From contig CANTFK010000898.1 in the NCBI GenBank assembly GCA_947646735.1, forward strand, positions 1 through 64,000: a DNA stretch of 64,000 bases. The letters run 5' to 3'. This DNA comes from Peronospora farinosa (Eukaryota; Oomycota; Peronosporomycetes; Peronosporales; Peronosporaceae). This document shows, piece by piece, positions 20,049 through 30,408 of this stretch. The translations under genes and the position numbers were made by a program. How positions within the stretch are numbered: the stretch's first letter is position 1; the number at the start of each line of letters is the position of its first letter. The notes beneath the pieces are model-generated. The model saw nothing but the letters and a program-made list of their open reading frames with translations, did no database searches and was not told where the DNA came from.

Positions 20049-21168
20049 TGTGGTGAAGTGCTACTTTAGTGATGTGGAGGTCCCAGACTCCAGTTGGATT
20101 CGGAGTATAGGCCGTGGATCAGGGCAAGGGGACCAGAGAGACAGGGGCCTCGAAGGGGAACGACCGTTGGTGGAGAACAATCCGCAGGACCCACAGAAGA
20201 AAAATCAGTATTAGCTGGTTAACCGGTTAACCGGTACCAAATGGTAGTTGATCATGGCCCTTCATTGATCGACCTGGCCACTCGTTGGTAGATCCGGGTC
20301 CCTCATCGGTCGACCTGGGTCCCTCGTCGGTAGACCCGGTCCCTCATTGGTAGACCTGGGTCCCTCATTGGTAGACCCGGTCCCTCGTTGGTCGACCCGG
20401 TCTCTCATTGGTAGACCTAGGTCCTTCATTGGTCGACCCGGTCCCTCATCGGTCGACCTCGGCCCCTCGGGGTTCAGCCACTCCGGACCAGTTAATACAA
20501 GGATCAGACCAGTCGACGCAAGGAATCAGAGCTTCAGGCAAGGATAGAGTAAAGGAGTTAAAAGGATAGGACTACATTAAATACTACTCAATTTGAGATC
20601 TACGTGGCACGACTCCGTCACCCAAGAAGAACTTGCTCTAAGCTACTCACTGTTCCGGGAAGGGATATATTTTGGCCCCCCGTCGAAGACAGTTGTGTAG
20701 CGATGTTCAAGTGCGAATAGAGCTCCAGGATATATTTGGCCTGTAACCTCGTTCGAGTAGCAACACCCCCCAAGACCCGCTATCGGAAGCGGTCTCCCTC
20801 ACCTCAAGGTCCGGGAGCAACGTAAAGTTCAGGTGGTTAATACCCCTGAAACAAGAAGGAAAAGGCCAGGGACGACAAGCGCCCTGAAGAATTTGGCTCT
20901 AAGTCCACTCTCGACAAGGTCGATCGAGTGGCCACCTACCGGCCCACCGAGTGAAGCATGTCCACTCGAGGCCCCAGGTCTACCTCCCTCAAGGCAGACA
21001 TCTACATCTTCTCCAAGTCCTCCGAAGAGTGCAACCCGCCAGCCGACGGGTACACAAGGTGAGAGAAGGTTCATACGCGGCACCGGGGTACCCTCCGACA
21101 GTCGGCAGTCCGGCACAGTGAGTGGTTTGGGGTCTCATCATACAATTTTGAGAACCCACTCCACCACA
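20049..21168 (+). mobile_element. 3' LTR of A2
   Basis: 1120 bp, from TGTGGTGAAG to CCACTCCACCACA. It includes about ten units of the 20/21-bp repeat at 20262-20466. Outside the repeat it is nearly identical to the solo LTR at 25795-27156 and less similar to its nominal partner at 4270-5380. Confidence 0.85.
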
Positions 21169-21546
21169 ATCTGATTGCTCAGAATGCCAAAAGGAGGTTC
21201 TGAACATTTTGACAAATTAAACTAGTGGGAAGCCAAAGGTGGTTGAAAAAAAAGTTGTCACTGACACATAATTTATAAAAACTAAAGACCAATTGGTTTC
21301 GATTTTGTGGTACACACCCACAAAATAAAGTTGATATAAGCGCTCTTACATCAGACATTTCTACGGTAGCAAGATTAGTTGTGGCGACAACGTACGTTCC
21401 TCTCGATTTTCTCTTCTTCTATATTGTATTAATCCATCCTGTGGCAGTGAGTCATAAGGTCTGCCACTACATCAATATCACTCTATGTGTCCTTTGATAT
21501 ATCTCACGTCACATGTTCCCTTTTGATAGATCACGAACCAGCAGCC
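21169..21546. other. Spacer upstream of the TPR gene
   Basis: AT-rich non-repeat DNA after the A2 LTR. It presumably holds the TPR promoter, but I see no clear core promoter element. An in-frame ATG at 21487 would add 20 residues to the TPR protein. Confidence 0.4.
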
Positions 21547-22611
21547 ATGGGCAAGAAAAAAATTAAGAAGGAGCTCACATATCAACAGGGTGATGTTCTA
21601 AGTAAAAGATTGCCAGCGCTAAATGCTACGCTATGTACAATTCTGAGGTCTAGCAAGAAACAGAAGACAAAGCAATCGATTGGAGATGCGGAAACTGAAG
21701 TGGAGATTGATGCACTAAGCTTTGACAATGCCTTATCGGCTGGTTTGGCCTTCGAGCAGCTCGAATCTTATGACGGGGCATTGAAATCTTTCCAACGTGC
21801 GGTCAACTGTCAACCGAATCATTTGGGAGCTCTCACGCATCTTGCAGACGTCTATTCTGCTGCTGGACAGCCGGAAGAAGCACTGAAGTGCTATGTTAAG
21901 GCCAGTAAGCTGGAGGGTAGCGGGGAGGACGCGTCGGTTTGGTTCCGACTTGGATTGGCTCATACAGCCATAGATCAGCAGCTTAAGGCTACAAAAGCCT
22001 ACCAAAGGTCGATTGATATTAACGCTAGAGCGTTGGAAACTATGAGTGACGCTCACCAGGATGTTGGAGACCTTAGAAAGGCTTACGGCATCACATTGGC
22101 CGCCCTTGCAGAAGCTTTTGGCGAACTTGGAGATCTGGATTCAGCCGTAAAAGTTTATGAAGATGCTGTAATCAGGTTTCCGAATACTGCAAACATGCAT
22201 TTCAACTTGGCAAGTATGCGCATGGCGAGGAATGAAAGCATTGGTGACGAAGCTTTTGACTCAGTGGTGGCTCAGAGCTTGGAGCGAGCAATAAAGCTCA
22301 GCCCAAAAACATGCGACTTTGTTAAAGATTTGGCATCTTACTTAGCACAGCATAACCAGCAACCAGATCGAGTTCGCGAACTGAGGAAACAGGCTGATGA
22401 GCTTCAGATTGCCGGTATAGCTGCAGCTGCTAAGAGCGACGATGCACACGACCAAGAGAAAAGCTGTGGCAGCGATGAGGATGAGGATGAAAGCGAAGAT
22501 GAAAAAGACAATGAAGAAGAGGAAGAGAAAAGCTGTGGCAGCGATGAGGATGAGGACGTAAGCAAAAATGAAAAAGACAATGAGGGTGAGGACGTAAGCG
22601 AAGATGAATAA
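21547..22611 (+). CDS. TPR-repeat protein with acidic repeat tail
   Basis: 354 codons from MGKKKIKKEL; an upstream in-frame ATG at 21487 adds 20 residues, but the lysine-rich start looks more natural. At least four TPR-like helical pairs are visible: ALSAGLAFEQLESYDGALKSF, HLADVYSAAGQPEEALKCY, WFRLGLAHTAIDQQLKATKAY and LAEAFGELGDLDSAVKVYED. TPRs are protein-binding scaffolds; no catalytic domain is present. The C-terminus is an acidic repeat (KSCGSDEDEDESEDEKDNEE), two copies before the stop. A third copy lies after the TAA, where AAA (Lys) seems to have become a stop, so the protein is probably shortened. No intron is needed. One of the few host genes of the window. Confidence 0.85.
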   Translation: MGKKKIKKELTYQQGDVLSKRLPALNATLCTILRSSKKQKTKQSIGDAETEVEIDALSFDNALSAGLAFEQLESYDGALKSFQRAVNCQPNHLGALTHLADVYSAAGQPEEALKCYVKASKLEGSGEDASVWFRLGLAHTAIDQQLKATKAYQRSIDINARALETMSDAHQDVGDLRKAYGITLAALAEAFGELGDLDSAVKVYEDAVIRFPNTANMHFNLASMRMARNESIGDEAFDSVVAQSLERAIKLSPKTCDFVKDLASYLAQHNQQPDRVRELRKQADELQIAGIAAAAKSDDAHDQEKSCGSDEDEDESEDEKDNEEEEEKSCGSDEDEDVSKNEKDNEGEDVSEDE

Positions 22612-22690
22612 GACAATGAAGAAGAGGAAGAAGAGGAAGAGAAAAGCTGTGGCAGCGATGAGGATGAGACGTAAGCGAAGATAAAAAAAG
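22458..22690 (+). repeat. Acidic-tail repeat, three copies
   Basis: Three copies of a 60-90 bp unit containing GAGAAAAGCTGTGGCAGCGA, starting at about 22458, 22527 and 22638. The third lies beyond the TPR stop codon at 22609-22611 and remains readable to 22673. Confidence 0.85.
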
Positions 22691-23478
22691 AATGAGGAAA
22701 AGAAATTGTATGATGATTAGTCGCCCCTCGATAGCATACATAACGATTAGTGAAATAAGTAAGAGACCCGCATCTTAAATGCGTCTTAAACTTGTGTAGT
22801 TGAGCAAGTAGCGACGCTGCAGTGTAAACACGTACTTGTTGCATAAATGCACTTGCCAATTGGCCACCACCTCGGTCACGCATATGCATGACAATCCTCG
22901 CCATGTAGGTTCAAAGACAGCGAACGCGTGTAATGTCTGTCATTTTCTACTCCCACTATAACTTAGGGTTCTTGCTAGGCTTAAAACGGCGATGGGTTCA
23001 TCAACTACTAGCCTTAAAGTGTGAACTTAGGATAGTGTAACTCCTCGTCATAATCCTCACGCAATCACATAGTCTTTTTTTCGTTCCACAGCAGCGTCGA
23101 GCGCTGAGGCTAAGCATGCGCTTGTCGAGCGACATCGTATACAGCATTTTTTCTGTGGCATAGGTGTCAATTTTAAGCATGTATGAACAATGCACCAGAC
23201 CAAGACACCACTCACGGTCGAATGTTGTGTTTGCTCTAACAAACACAAATAGTCAGTCTCCATGTACTACCGTTGGCCGAAGCTTCAACATGGTTAGTGG
23301 TAGCAAGTGCCACATTTTTGTCACACTAATCAATGAGACGAGGTGTTCGCAACTCGAATCGAATAGCTTAAAGAAAGTTTGAGGACCTTGAGCTACAAAC
23401 GTTTTAGTGATGTCTCAAGTTAAGCACGCGGACGAACTTGTTGGGATCTGTGACGGCAGCACAAGCTGCACAAACTAT
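22691..23478. other. No gene recognised
   Basis: Non-repetitive DNA downstream of the TPR gene. Short ORFs on both strands show no domain or repeat. Confidence 0.4.
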
Positions 23479-23755
23479 GGCGGAAACGGCTAAAGCCCAA
23501 GCGGAGGCGGCTCAAGCCAAAGCTATAGCGGTTCAAGCGCAAGCTGAAGCCGCTGTAGCCCAAGTAGGGGCTGCACAAGCTCAAGCAGAAAGTGCACAAG
23601 CTCGAGCGGAGGCAGCTCAAACTCTTGCCGATTGGTCACAGACTCAAGCAGAGACTGCGCAAGCTTTCGCAGACAAGCTGACTGGCCAACATGAACGCAG
23701 AAGCTGTAGGTTTCAGGACAAGAGACGAGAACAGAACCCGATAAGGCAACATTAG
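23479..23755 (+). CDS. Ala/Gln/Glu-rich helical ORF, unrecognised
   Basis: From the first ATG at 23479, 91 codons in a frame open since before 23438. About 60 residues are built of loose AQAEAAQ units (15-27 bp nucleotide repeats GCTCAAGCG), ending in a basic tail. It would form a long single helix. It resembles nothing I can name and could be a remnant of a larger repetitive protein or a chance product of the repeat. No introns, promoter or partner gene are evident. Confidence 0.3.
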
Positions 23756-24286
23756 GCATTGATACGCGTATTCTGTTAGCGTATCTTTCTTGCATATGCT
23801 CTCGTCCTTTATTTTCTGGATTAACGTGCTGCACTCTAGTTTACAAAGTGAAATCCAATATGACTTGTTACTGTAGGATGTGCTTAACAAAGATCCACAC
23901 TTTAGGTCAGTGCTTGCTCTGCGAATACAAGTATAGGTGCACGGTGTCTACAACATTCCACTACTAAGCAATGAAGGTGTGAATGACTCACATTTCAGCG
24001 TTAATATTGTTATTTTTTTTCTTTTTCATGTTTATTATGATCGAAGTCACAGCTGGAAGCCCTTCACGACCATCTTTGCCTCAACGTCGAATCAGTGCTT
24101 GCCATCACTAGCAATTTGTCAGTCTATTTTGCTCACAAGTAACGAAGATAGTGTTAACGGAAGCATCAAACTCCAAATTGAAATCGAGCAGATAAATGTG
24201 TCGTTCATCAACATGCTAGAGAAATATAAATACCGATGTTTGGATGATCCATTATCAAATAAAGAAGCCGGCATATTATAATTACT
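23756..24286. other. No gene recognised
   Basis: AT-rich DNA with only short ORFs and no known motif. Confidence 0.4.
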
Positions 24287-24680
24287 GTTATGGATACAAT
24301 AATAGTGATTATTTAGTGTAGGGTACTTAGGGTAGGTATATATATTTTAATGTATAATTATAATCATTCTCATTTTAAGTCGTAGAGATAAAGCCGGTAT
24401 TGGCTTGCTTCTCTTGTGCGTTTCGTGCGTTAGTTCTCTGAACCTTTAAGCTGTTTTTACACTCTGTGCGTTGAATTTATGAAACTATGAACCTTTAAGT
24501 TTCTTGCTTGCTGACTAGGAGTGCCTCCCAAGTTATTTAAACGGGTAACCTTCTAGTCATTGTATTATCTCCTTAGATCTTAGTGGCTTTAAGCCATAAC
24601 ATTTTTTAATTTCCTTATAACTAAGAGGCATTTGGCCTATAAGCCTTTCTCTAACATGATTTGCTACGTAGCTTCGTTAC
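24287..24680 (+). mobile_element. Putative LTR of a further Gypsy family, with short leader
   Basis: The right end GCTTCGTTACA at 24670-24680 is followed by CT and then TGGTAGCACTTGTAGTC, almost the B1 primer site, which marks an LTR/leader junction. The left end is guessed at TGTTATGG (24287). The leader (24681-24860) is then cut by the LTR of element C. Left boundary uncertain. Confidence 0.4.
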
Positions 24681-24860
24681 ACTTGGTAGCACTTGTAGTC
24701 AATCCTACACCTGAGTCTCTAAGACTGACCCTCTGTGAGGATAGATTGTCGCTATCACCTCTCTGAGGCGCAACAACTCGCGCTTTATAGATATTTAGTG
24801 CTAATCGAAGTTGATTAGATAAATCATATTATGGTCCATGGCCCGGAAGTTCTTGCTGCA

Positions 24861-25178
24861 TGTAACGGGCTAAGGACCCGTTACCGTCTTACACTTAAAG
24901 GGCGTTGAGGAAGCGCTCTTAATTAACTCGTAAATATAACTCTGTTTTTATTCTGTTGTGTTTTAATTCGCAGTAAGTGCGAATATGTTTCCTAGTTTAT
25001 GGGAACCACTCAATATGGAAGTCAATTTATTATTGGCTAATTATTGGGTCTGGCACCCCAATAATAAACGAATAATAAAATGACGCGCAGTATCCGCTAA
25101 TCGGATACTGCCCTATGCCTACTAATGTAAGTATATAAAATTTCTATAACTACTTATGTAATAGGTTGCCCCGTTACA
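24861..25178 (+). mobile_element. 5' LTR of Gypsy C
   Basis: 318 bp from TGTAACGGGC to CCCCGTTACA. The first 23 bases can fold (GTAACGGG...CCCGTTAC). Degenerate gag follows. No 3' partner LTR was found in the window. Confidence 0.7.
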
Positions 25179-25790
25179 CTGCACGCCTTGAGATTTTATG
25201 CGATACGAGGCAACGTTGATCGGACGAGTCCATTCCCTTGTAGCATCGTCTATGCCGACGCACTACATTCCAATGCCCAATGAAGACCCAAAGGCTGTTA
25301 GCCTTTAAGATCTCCGAGGGGAGCTTTTCTTTCTGGGTTGGGGAGGTCGAATGGCTATGAGCGCCGGTATGCTCAGAGTAAAGCAGCAGCGGGTAAGGCT
25401 GACCAATTTAAAGCTCATTGGAAGGGCCAGATAGCGGTCACTAACGTGAGATGCGTCTATAGACGCTGAATTTCCAAAATGGCGTGTGCTTATGAGACAG
25501 ATGTCTCGTTTGTCTACAGGCTAATTGCGCGCGAACACGCTTCCTAGCTTCCCTAATAGAGAATAAACAGTTATAAGTATGTGTACATGATCTTAGAGCT
25601 CTGCTTGCTGCGATGCAGCTAGACCCTCTATCAGAAAGCGTCCAAGTAACGCTTTATATGAATAGACTCCGCACGGGAGTCGCCAAGACAAAAACAAAAT
25701 CGAGTCCACCCCTTGACTTTTGAGAAAGCGGTGAACATAGCATTGAATGCCTAATTCAAGTTCAAAGTGGCTCGCTATGGTACCCAGGGG

Positions 25791-25794
25791 GTTC
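25791..25794 (+). repeat. Target-site duplication GTTC, left copy
   Basis: GTTC directly precedes the solo LTR and recurs directly after it at 27157-27160. Confidence 0.75.
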
Positions 25795-27156
25795 TGTGAT
25801 GAAGTGCTAATTTGGTGATGTGGAGGTCCCAGAATCCAGTTGGATTCGGAGTTTAGGCCGTTGGTCAGGGACAGGGGACCAGAGAGACAGGGGCCTCGAA
25901 GGGGAGCGACCGCTGGTGGAGAACAATCCGCAGGACCCACCGAAGAAAAATCAGTATCAGGGTACCGGTTAACCGGTACCAAATGGTAGTTGGTCATGGC
26001 CCTTCATTGATCGACCTGGCCACTCGTTGGTAGATCCGGGTCCCTCATCGGTCGACCTGGCCACTCGTTGGTTGACCTGGGTCCCTCATTGTTCGACCCG
26101 GTCCATCATCGGTAGACCTGGATCCCTCATTGGTCGACCGGCCCCTCATCGGTCGACTTGGGTCCCTCATTGGTCAACCCGGTCCCTCATTGGTAGACCT
26201 GGGTCCCTCATCGGTAGACCCGGTCCCTCGTTGGTCGACCCGGTCCCTCATCGGTCGACCTCGGTCCCTCATTGGTCGACCCGGCCCCTCATCGGTCGAC
26301 TTGGGTCCCTCATTGGTCAACCCGGTCCCTCATTGGTAGACCTGGGTCCCTCATCGGTAGACCCGGTCCCTCGTTGGTCGACCCGGCCCCTCATCGGTCG
26401 ACCTCGGTCCCTCATTGGTCGACCCGGCCCCTCATCGGTCGACCTCGGCCCCTCGGGGTTCAGCCACTCCGAACCAGTTAATACAAGGATCAGACCAGTC
26501 GACGCAAGGAATCAGAGCTTCAGGCAAGGATAGAGTAAAGGAGTTAAAAGGATAGGACTACATTAAATACTACTCAATTTGAGATCTACGTGGCACGACT
26601 CCGTCACCCAAGAAGAACTTGCTCTAAGCTACTCACTGTTCCGGGAAGGGATATATTTTGGCCCCCCGTCGAAGACAGTTGTGTAGCGATGTTCAAGTGC
26701 GAATAGAGCTCCAGGATATATTTGGCCTGCAACCTCGTTCGAGTAGCAACACCCCCCAAGACCCGCTATCGGAAGCGGTCTCCCTCACCTCAAGGTCCGG
26801 GAGCAACGTAAAGTTCAGGTGGTTAATACCCCTGAAACAAGAAGGAAAAGGCCAGGGACGACAAGCGCCCTGAAGAATTTGGCTCTAAGTCCACTCTCGA
26901 CAAGGTCGATCGAGTGGCCACCTACCGGCCCACCGAGTGAAGCATGTCCACTCGAGGCCCCAGGTCTACCTCCCTCAAGGCAGACATCTACATCTTCTCC
27001 AAGTCCTCCGAAGAGTGCAACCCGCCAGCCGACGGGTACACAAGGTGAGAGAAGGTTCATACGCGGCATGGGGGTACCCCCTCCGACAGTCGGCAGTCCG
27101 GCACAGTGAGTGGTTTGGGGTCTAATCATACAATTTTGAGAACTTACTCCACCACA
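25795..27156 (+). mobile_element. Solo A-type LTR inserted in Gypsy C gag
   Basis: 1362 bp, TGTGATGAAG to ACTCCACCACA, flanked by 4-bp GTTC repeats and with no internal element sequence. It is nearly identical to the A2 3' LTR outside the tandem repeat. The extra ~240 bp are about 12 additional 20/21-bp units. Solo LTRs arise by recombination between the two LTRs of a full element. Confidence 0.9.
26006..26456. repeat. Expanded 20/21-bp repeat, about 22 copies
   Basis: Units GGTCCCTCATTGGTCGACCC with a higher-order pattern: stretches around 26140-26260 and 26280-26400 repeat each other, so the expansion involved blocks of several units. The ORF 26027-26533 read through it is a by-product of the repeat. 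Confidence 0.9.
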
Positions 27157-27160
27157 GTTC
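27157..27160 (+). repeat. Target-site duplication GTTC, right copy
   Basis: Pairs with 25791-25794 around the solo LTR. Confidence 0.75.
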
Positions 27161-27514
27161 CTTTGATAAGGCTGATCCCATGGACCTGAGCCATGCTGAA
27201 GAAGCTGAGCTACATGCTGCAGAGCAGCAAGGTATCATCCGTATATGTTACATATGCGGAAGCCGCTAGGCATCTCCGCCCTAGATGTTCGTTGCGAAAG
27301 GAACGTCATTATGGCAGGGGAAAACGTCAGCTCCCAGTAAGGTGCCCCGCGCCTACTGGGAAAGAGCTAACTTCTGTTGAACCTTTAAGAGGTAAGGGTA
27401 AACAGGGCTTAGCCCCAGGTGGCTCCGTGAAAGCTTCCGTGGAACAAGATTACAAGCCGGGCTTGTAGGTTGTTGGAATCCGTTAAAAGTTTAAGAAATC
27501 ATGGTCAATTTTAA

Positions 27515-28015
27515 TTGACTCAAAAGCGTCAGCAATTATTCCGACGTCTTTTCCTTGAAGGGAGTCAGCTGTATGCTGAGGCGCTAGAAGCGCAAGAGGG
27601 TGACAGCATAACCGTGCGTCTCGCAACAGGTGTACGTGTCACCGTTCTTAAAGTTCCGTTGAACTTAGGTCTAAAGTTCTTAGACTTCAATAGCGTTGAA
27701 TGCTGTCTTGTCCTAGATTTGGACTCGAGATATGATCTCATTCTCGGTATGGCTTGGCTGGAATGCCATGAGCCCTAGATCGATTGGAGGATCCAAACCT
27801 TAGGCGCAACGCGCAATGTTCCTAGCGAAGCTTTGGAGAGTCATGCCCACCTTCGCTAGGAAACAAAAGTGCTATTGGCGCGAGCCATTAACTGATTCAG
27901 TTAGTGTGCTGGACATTGGAGTGTCTGAGTTGATAAACTCCAATATCAACACTAGTATTGTCGAGATATGCTTATTAGCACATAAAAAAGATGGCACTTA
28001 CTCCGTAGAGTGATA
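27515..28015 (+). pseudogene. Gypsy C aspartic protease region
   Basis: The frame 27515-27778 carries the C-terminal half of a retropepsin (VRLATGVRVTVLKVPLNL, RYDLILGMAWLECHEP). The catalytic DSGA segment is not visible upstream. A following frame (TLGATRNVPSEALESHAH) fits the linker after protease in this lineage but has several stops. Non-functional. Confidence 0.65.
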
Positions 28016-28144
28016 AAAAGTCATTAAATGCTAAAAGCATTGTTGGCCTAGAGCCGAGTCATCAAGGGCTGTACCGAATCATTTGCGTGGATTGGCACGT
28101 AAAAATTTATTTTTTGATGTTGGGTGCAATATCTTGTCACGAGA

Positions 28145-28370
28145 GATGTCTGTAGTGACATCGGCTCTCTTATAAAGCAAGTTAGGGTCGAAAACTTTGT
28201 TATTGATGTCATTGCAAAAGTACCTCACTGGATGTCGGTAATGACATCGACTCTTGTATAGAGCAAGTTAAGGTCGAAGACTTGTTAGCGATTTTAATCC
28301 CAGACAATGACTCACTGGATGTCAATAATCACATCGGCTTTCGTATAGAGCATGACAAGGTCGAGGAGAC
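28145..28370 (+). repeat. Imperfect 80-90 bp repeats in the C protease-RT linker
   Basis: Three degenerate copies of a unit containing GATGTC...GACATCG...AAGGTCGA, the shared GTCGA sites falling at about 28191, 28272 and 28362. Located between protease and RT, like the 33-bp repeats of B1. Confidence 0.6.
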
Positions 28371-28552
28371 CAACGACCATGAAGATGATGATATCCCGAG
28401 TACCTCGAAAGGTATGGTCTCGTCAATGAGACGGAACCGTCGCCAGGTGGTGGCCTCGAGACGCAAGGAGTCTGTTCTACCACGTGATAATGTCAGAGAA
28501 CAGCTGTAAACTCAGGTCAACGGAGAGGAGATAATGTGGATGATTAGGTTGG

Positions 28553-30408
28553 CCTTGAGGCCCTCCCAATTTTTAAGCGCTCTATTAAAACTAGACGAAA
28601 TGTCCGAGGATCAATATAAATAAGCCTTGAAGGCTGGTGATCTATCCGATATGATGGTCATTCGACCTAACCTCGAGCTGAACTCATCCTCGCTTGTCGA
28701 TGAGACAGTTCTCGAAGATACAAAGGCGGCACTTAGTGCACGTAGCGAATCCTCATTCATGAAGAATCTTTCGGATCCCTGCTTTCCTTTGGTCAAAGAA
28801 TTTCAGGACGTGGTGTGTCACGACCCAATCTCTGATCTATCCCGTGATAACGGTGTACGTCATGAGATTGACATGGTTCCTGGAGCCAAATACTGCGTAA
28901 CACGGCAGTGGCTTTTGCCAAAAGAAAAGTGTGCCTTCGTTGACGAGATCTTTCGTGTAAATCACGCGGCGGGTATGATGCGCGAGAGTAAATCTCCGCA
29001 CTCGACACCCACTTTCTGTGTTAAGAAATCGAATGGTAAATGGCGTATCGTTCATGCTTATAATAAGCTCAATGCAGCCACTATACCTGAAAAGACGCCA
29101 ATACCTAAAAAGGATGTTCTTCAGAACAATATGTTCGGTTGTACCATGTACAGTGCGCTTGACTTAATCGATGGTTTTTACCAATTGCTTATGCGAGCTA
29201 GCGATATTCCGCTTACTGCTGTTAGTACTCCGAGCGGTATGCTCTGGGAGTGGTTGGTGATGCCCCTGGGGCTATCTAATTCTTCGGCTACGTTTAACCG
29301 TTTGATGACGCAATTGTTTTTACCCCATCGAAATTATGCACAGACGTACTTTGATGACATTTTTGTCCATAGTCGGGCTGAACATGGGCGGTTAGATATT
29401 GAGAACCATATTGTTCATCTACGAGCTGTGCTCGAGTGCATGCGCACTAATAAGCTATATGCTAATGCATCTAAGTGCATCTTTGGGGCTGAAGAAATTT
29501 CCTTTCTAGGGTGCTTCATTGGGAAGCGAGGCCTCCGAGCGGATCCCGCTAAGGTCAAAGCCATAGTCGATTGGCCTGTTCCACAGTCTCAGAAGAGCTT
29601 GCGCAAGTGGCTTGGCCTTGCCAATTACTTACACAAATACAGCAAGAATTACGCTGATATGGCTCGGCCATTATCCACTCTCCTTAAAAAGGATGTAGAA
29701 TGGTGTTGGCATGCCGAACATGAGGATGCTTTTCAAGCGGTGAAGGCTAGCCTTCTTCGTGCTCCTATTTTGCTTTGCCAGACCCTGACCGACCGTTTAG
29801 CGTTTTTTGTGACGCGTCGGATTTTGCCATTGGCAGTGCTCTGTTACAAACAGATGATGAAGGTCGTGAGCGTGTGATCGCCCTTGAATCTCGCCAGCTA
29901 AAAGCTGCAAAGAAGAATCACCCAGGCCCATGACAAAGAGCTACTCGCAATGAAGTATGCTCTAGTCAAATTCAGAGTTCATCTGCTGGGCTCGAAGACT
30001 TTTGTCATCGATACCGATCATGCGTCTTTACGCACTGCGACTCAGTCGCCGCATCTCTCGCAGATAATGGCCAGACGGCTGTCATTCTTTGCCGAATATA
30101 ATTTCGAGGTAAAATATAAGCCGGGAAAGCGAAATGCTTTGGCTGATGCGTTGTCACGCAGAACTGACTATGAGCTTGCTCATGTTACGAAGTTGTCGTC
30201 TTCTATCATTGATCTCGTTCGATAGGCTTATGCTAAAGATGATCACTGTATAGCGTTGCTACATTCTCTTGGTAGTGATGAGTTTAAAGACTCGGACATT
30301 AAATTGTCGACACGATTACGTGCGAGCCTCCATCGATATTCTATCGATCAGGGGCTATTGTACTATTGTACGGATGTGGCGGGTCCTCCGCGTATTGTGG
30401 TACCTCAT
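28553..30408 (+). repeat. Left arm of a 1856-bp inverted repeat
   Basis: Position x here pairs with 66878-x in the right arm (36470-38325) with no indels. By eye, 28553-30214 is almost identical (I found one change, near 30129), whereas the last ~195 bp have about 16 differences. Confidence 0.95.
28627..30225 (+). pseudogene. Gypsy C reverse transcriptase and RNase H
   Basis: ORF 28627-29877 (416 codons) carries the complete [60 protein letters not shown] (first Asp), [16 protein letters not shown] and [12 protein letters not shown] (YxDD box as YFDD). RNase H begins after [10 protein letters not shown] but is lost by frameshift at about 29790. It resumes at 29950-30225 (KYALVKFRVHLLG, FVIDTDHASLRTA, NALADALSRRTDY). 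A TAG at 30223-30225 is a sense codon (TCG) in the inverted copy. The frameshift is shared by both copies, so it predates the duplication. Confidence 0.9.

Larger units (their letters stand above)
4270..21168 (+). mobile_element. Gypsy element A2 (interrupted by B1), chimeric
   Basis: The A2 LTRs at 4270-5380 and 20049-21168 bracket gag, protease, RT, RNase H, a second RNase H, integrase and a chromodomain, all on the plus strand. Family B element B1 sits inside gag. All coding regions carry stops or frameshifts, so this copy is dead. There is no target duplication (TGAC before, ATCT after), the two LTRs are clearly diverged, and the gag sequence flanking B1 is duplicated by 274 bp. I infer that the 5' and 3' halves come from two different A2-family copies. 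Confidence 0.75.
25179..27468 (+). pseudogene. Gypsy C Gag, split by a solo LTR
   Basis: Degenerate Gag coding with many stops before 25794 (segment DPLSESVQVTLYMNRLRTGV at about 25621-25680), then the solo A-type LTR 25795-27156. Gag continues in the same register as SFDKADPMDLSHAEEAELHA and the zinc knuckle CYICGSR, which breaks by frameshift before HLRPRC (ORF 27193-27468). Removing the LTR and one copy of GTTC restores the reading register across the insertion. Non-functional. Confidence 0.75.

Noticed and set aside
22404..22904. Minus-strand Ser/Leu-rich ORF opposite the TPR tail
   Set aside because: It is the complement of the Glu/Asp repeat codons and has low complexity throughout.
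21169..24286. Secreted effector genes (RXLR or CRN) in the host segment
   Set aside because: I looked for Met-led ORFs with a signal peptide and RXLR or LxLFLAK motifs and found none.
26027..26533. 168-codon ORF of GRPGSLIGRP-type repeats
   Set aside because: It is produced entirely by the 20/21-bp LTR minisatellite; it has no homologous ORF of the same frame in the other LTRs and ends in non-coding LTR sequence.
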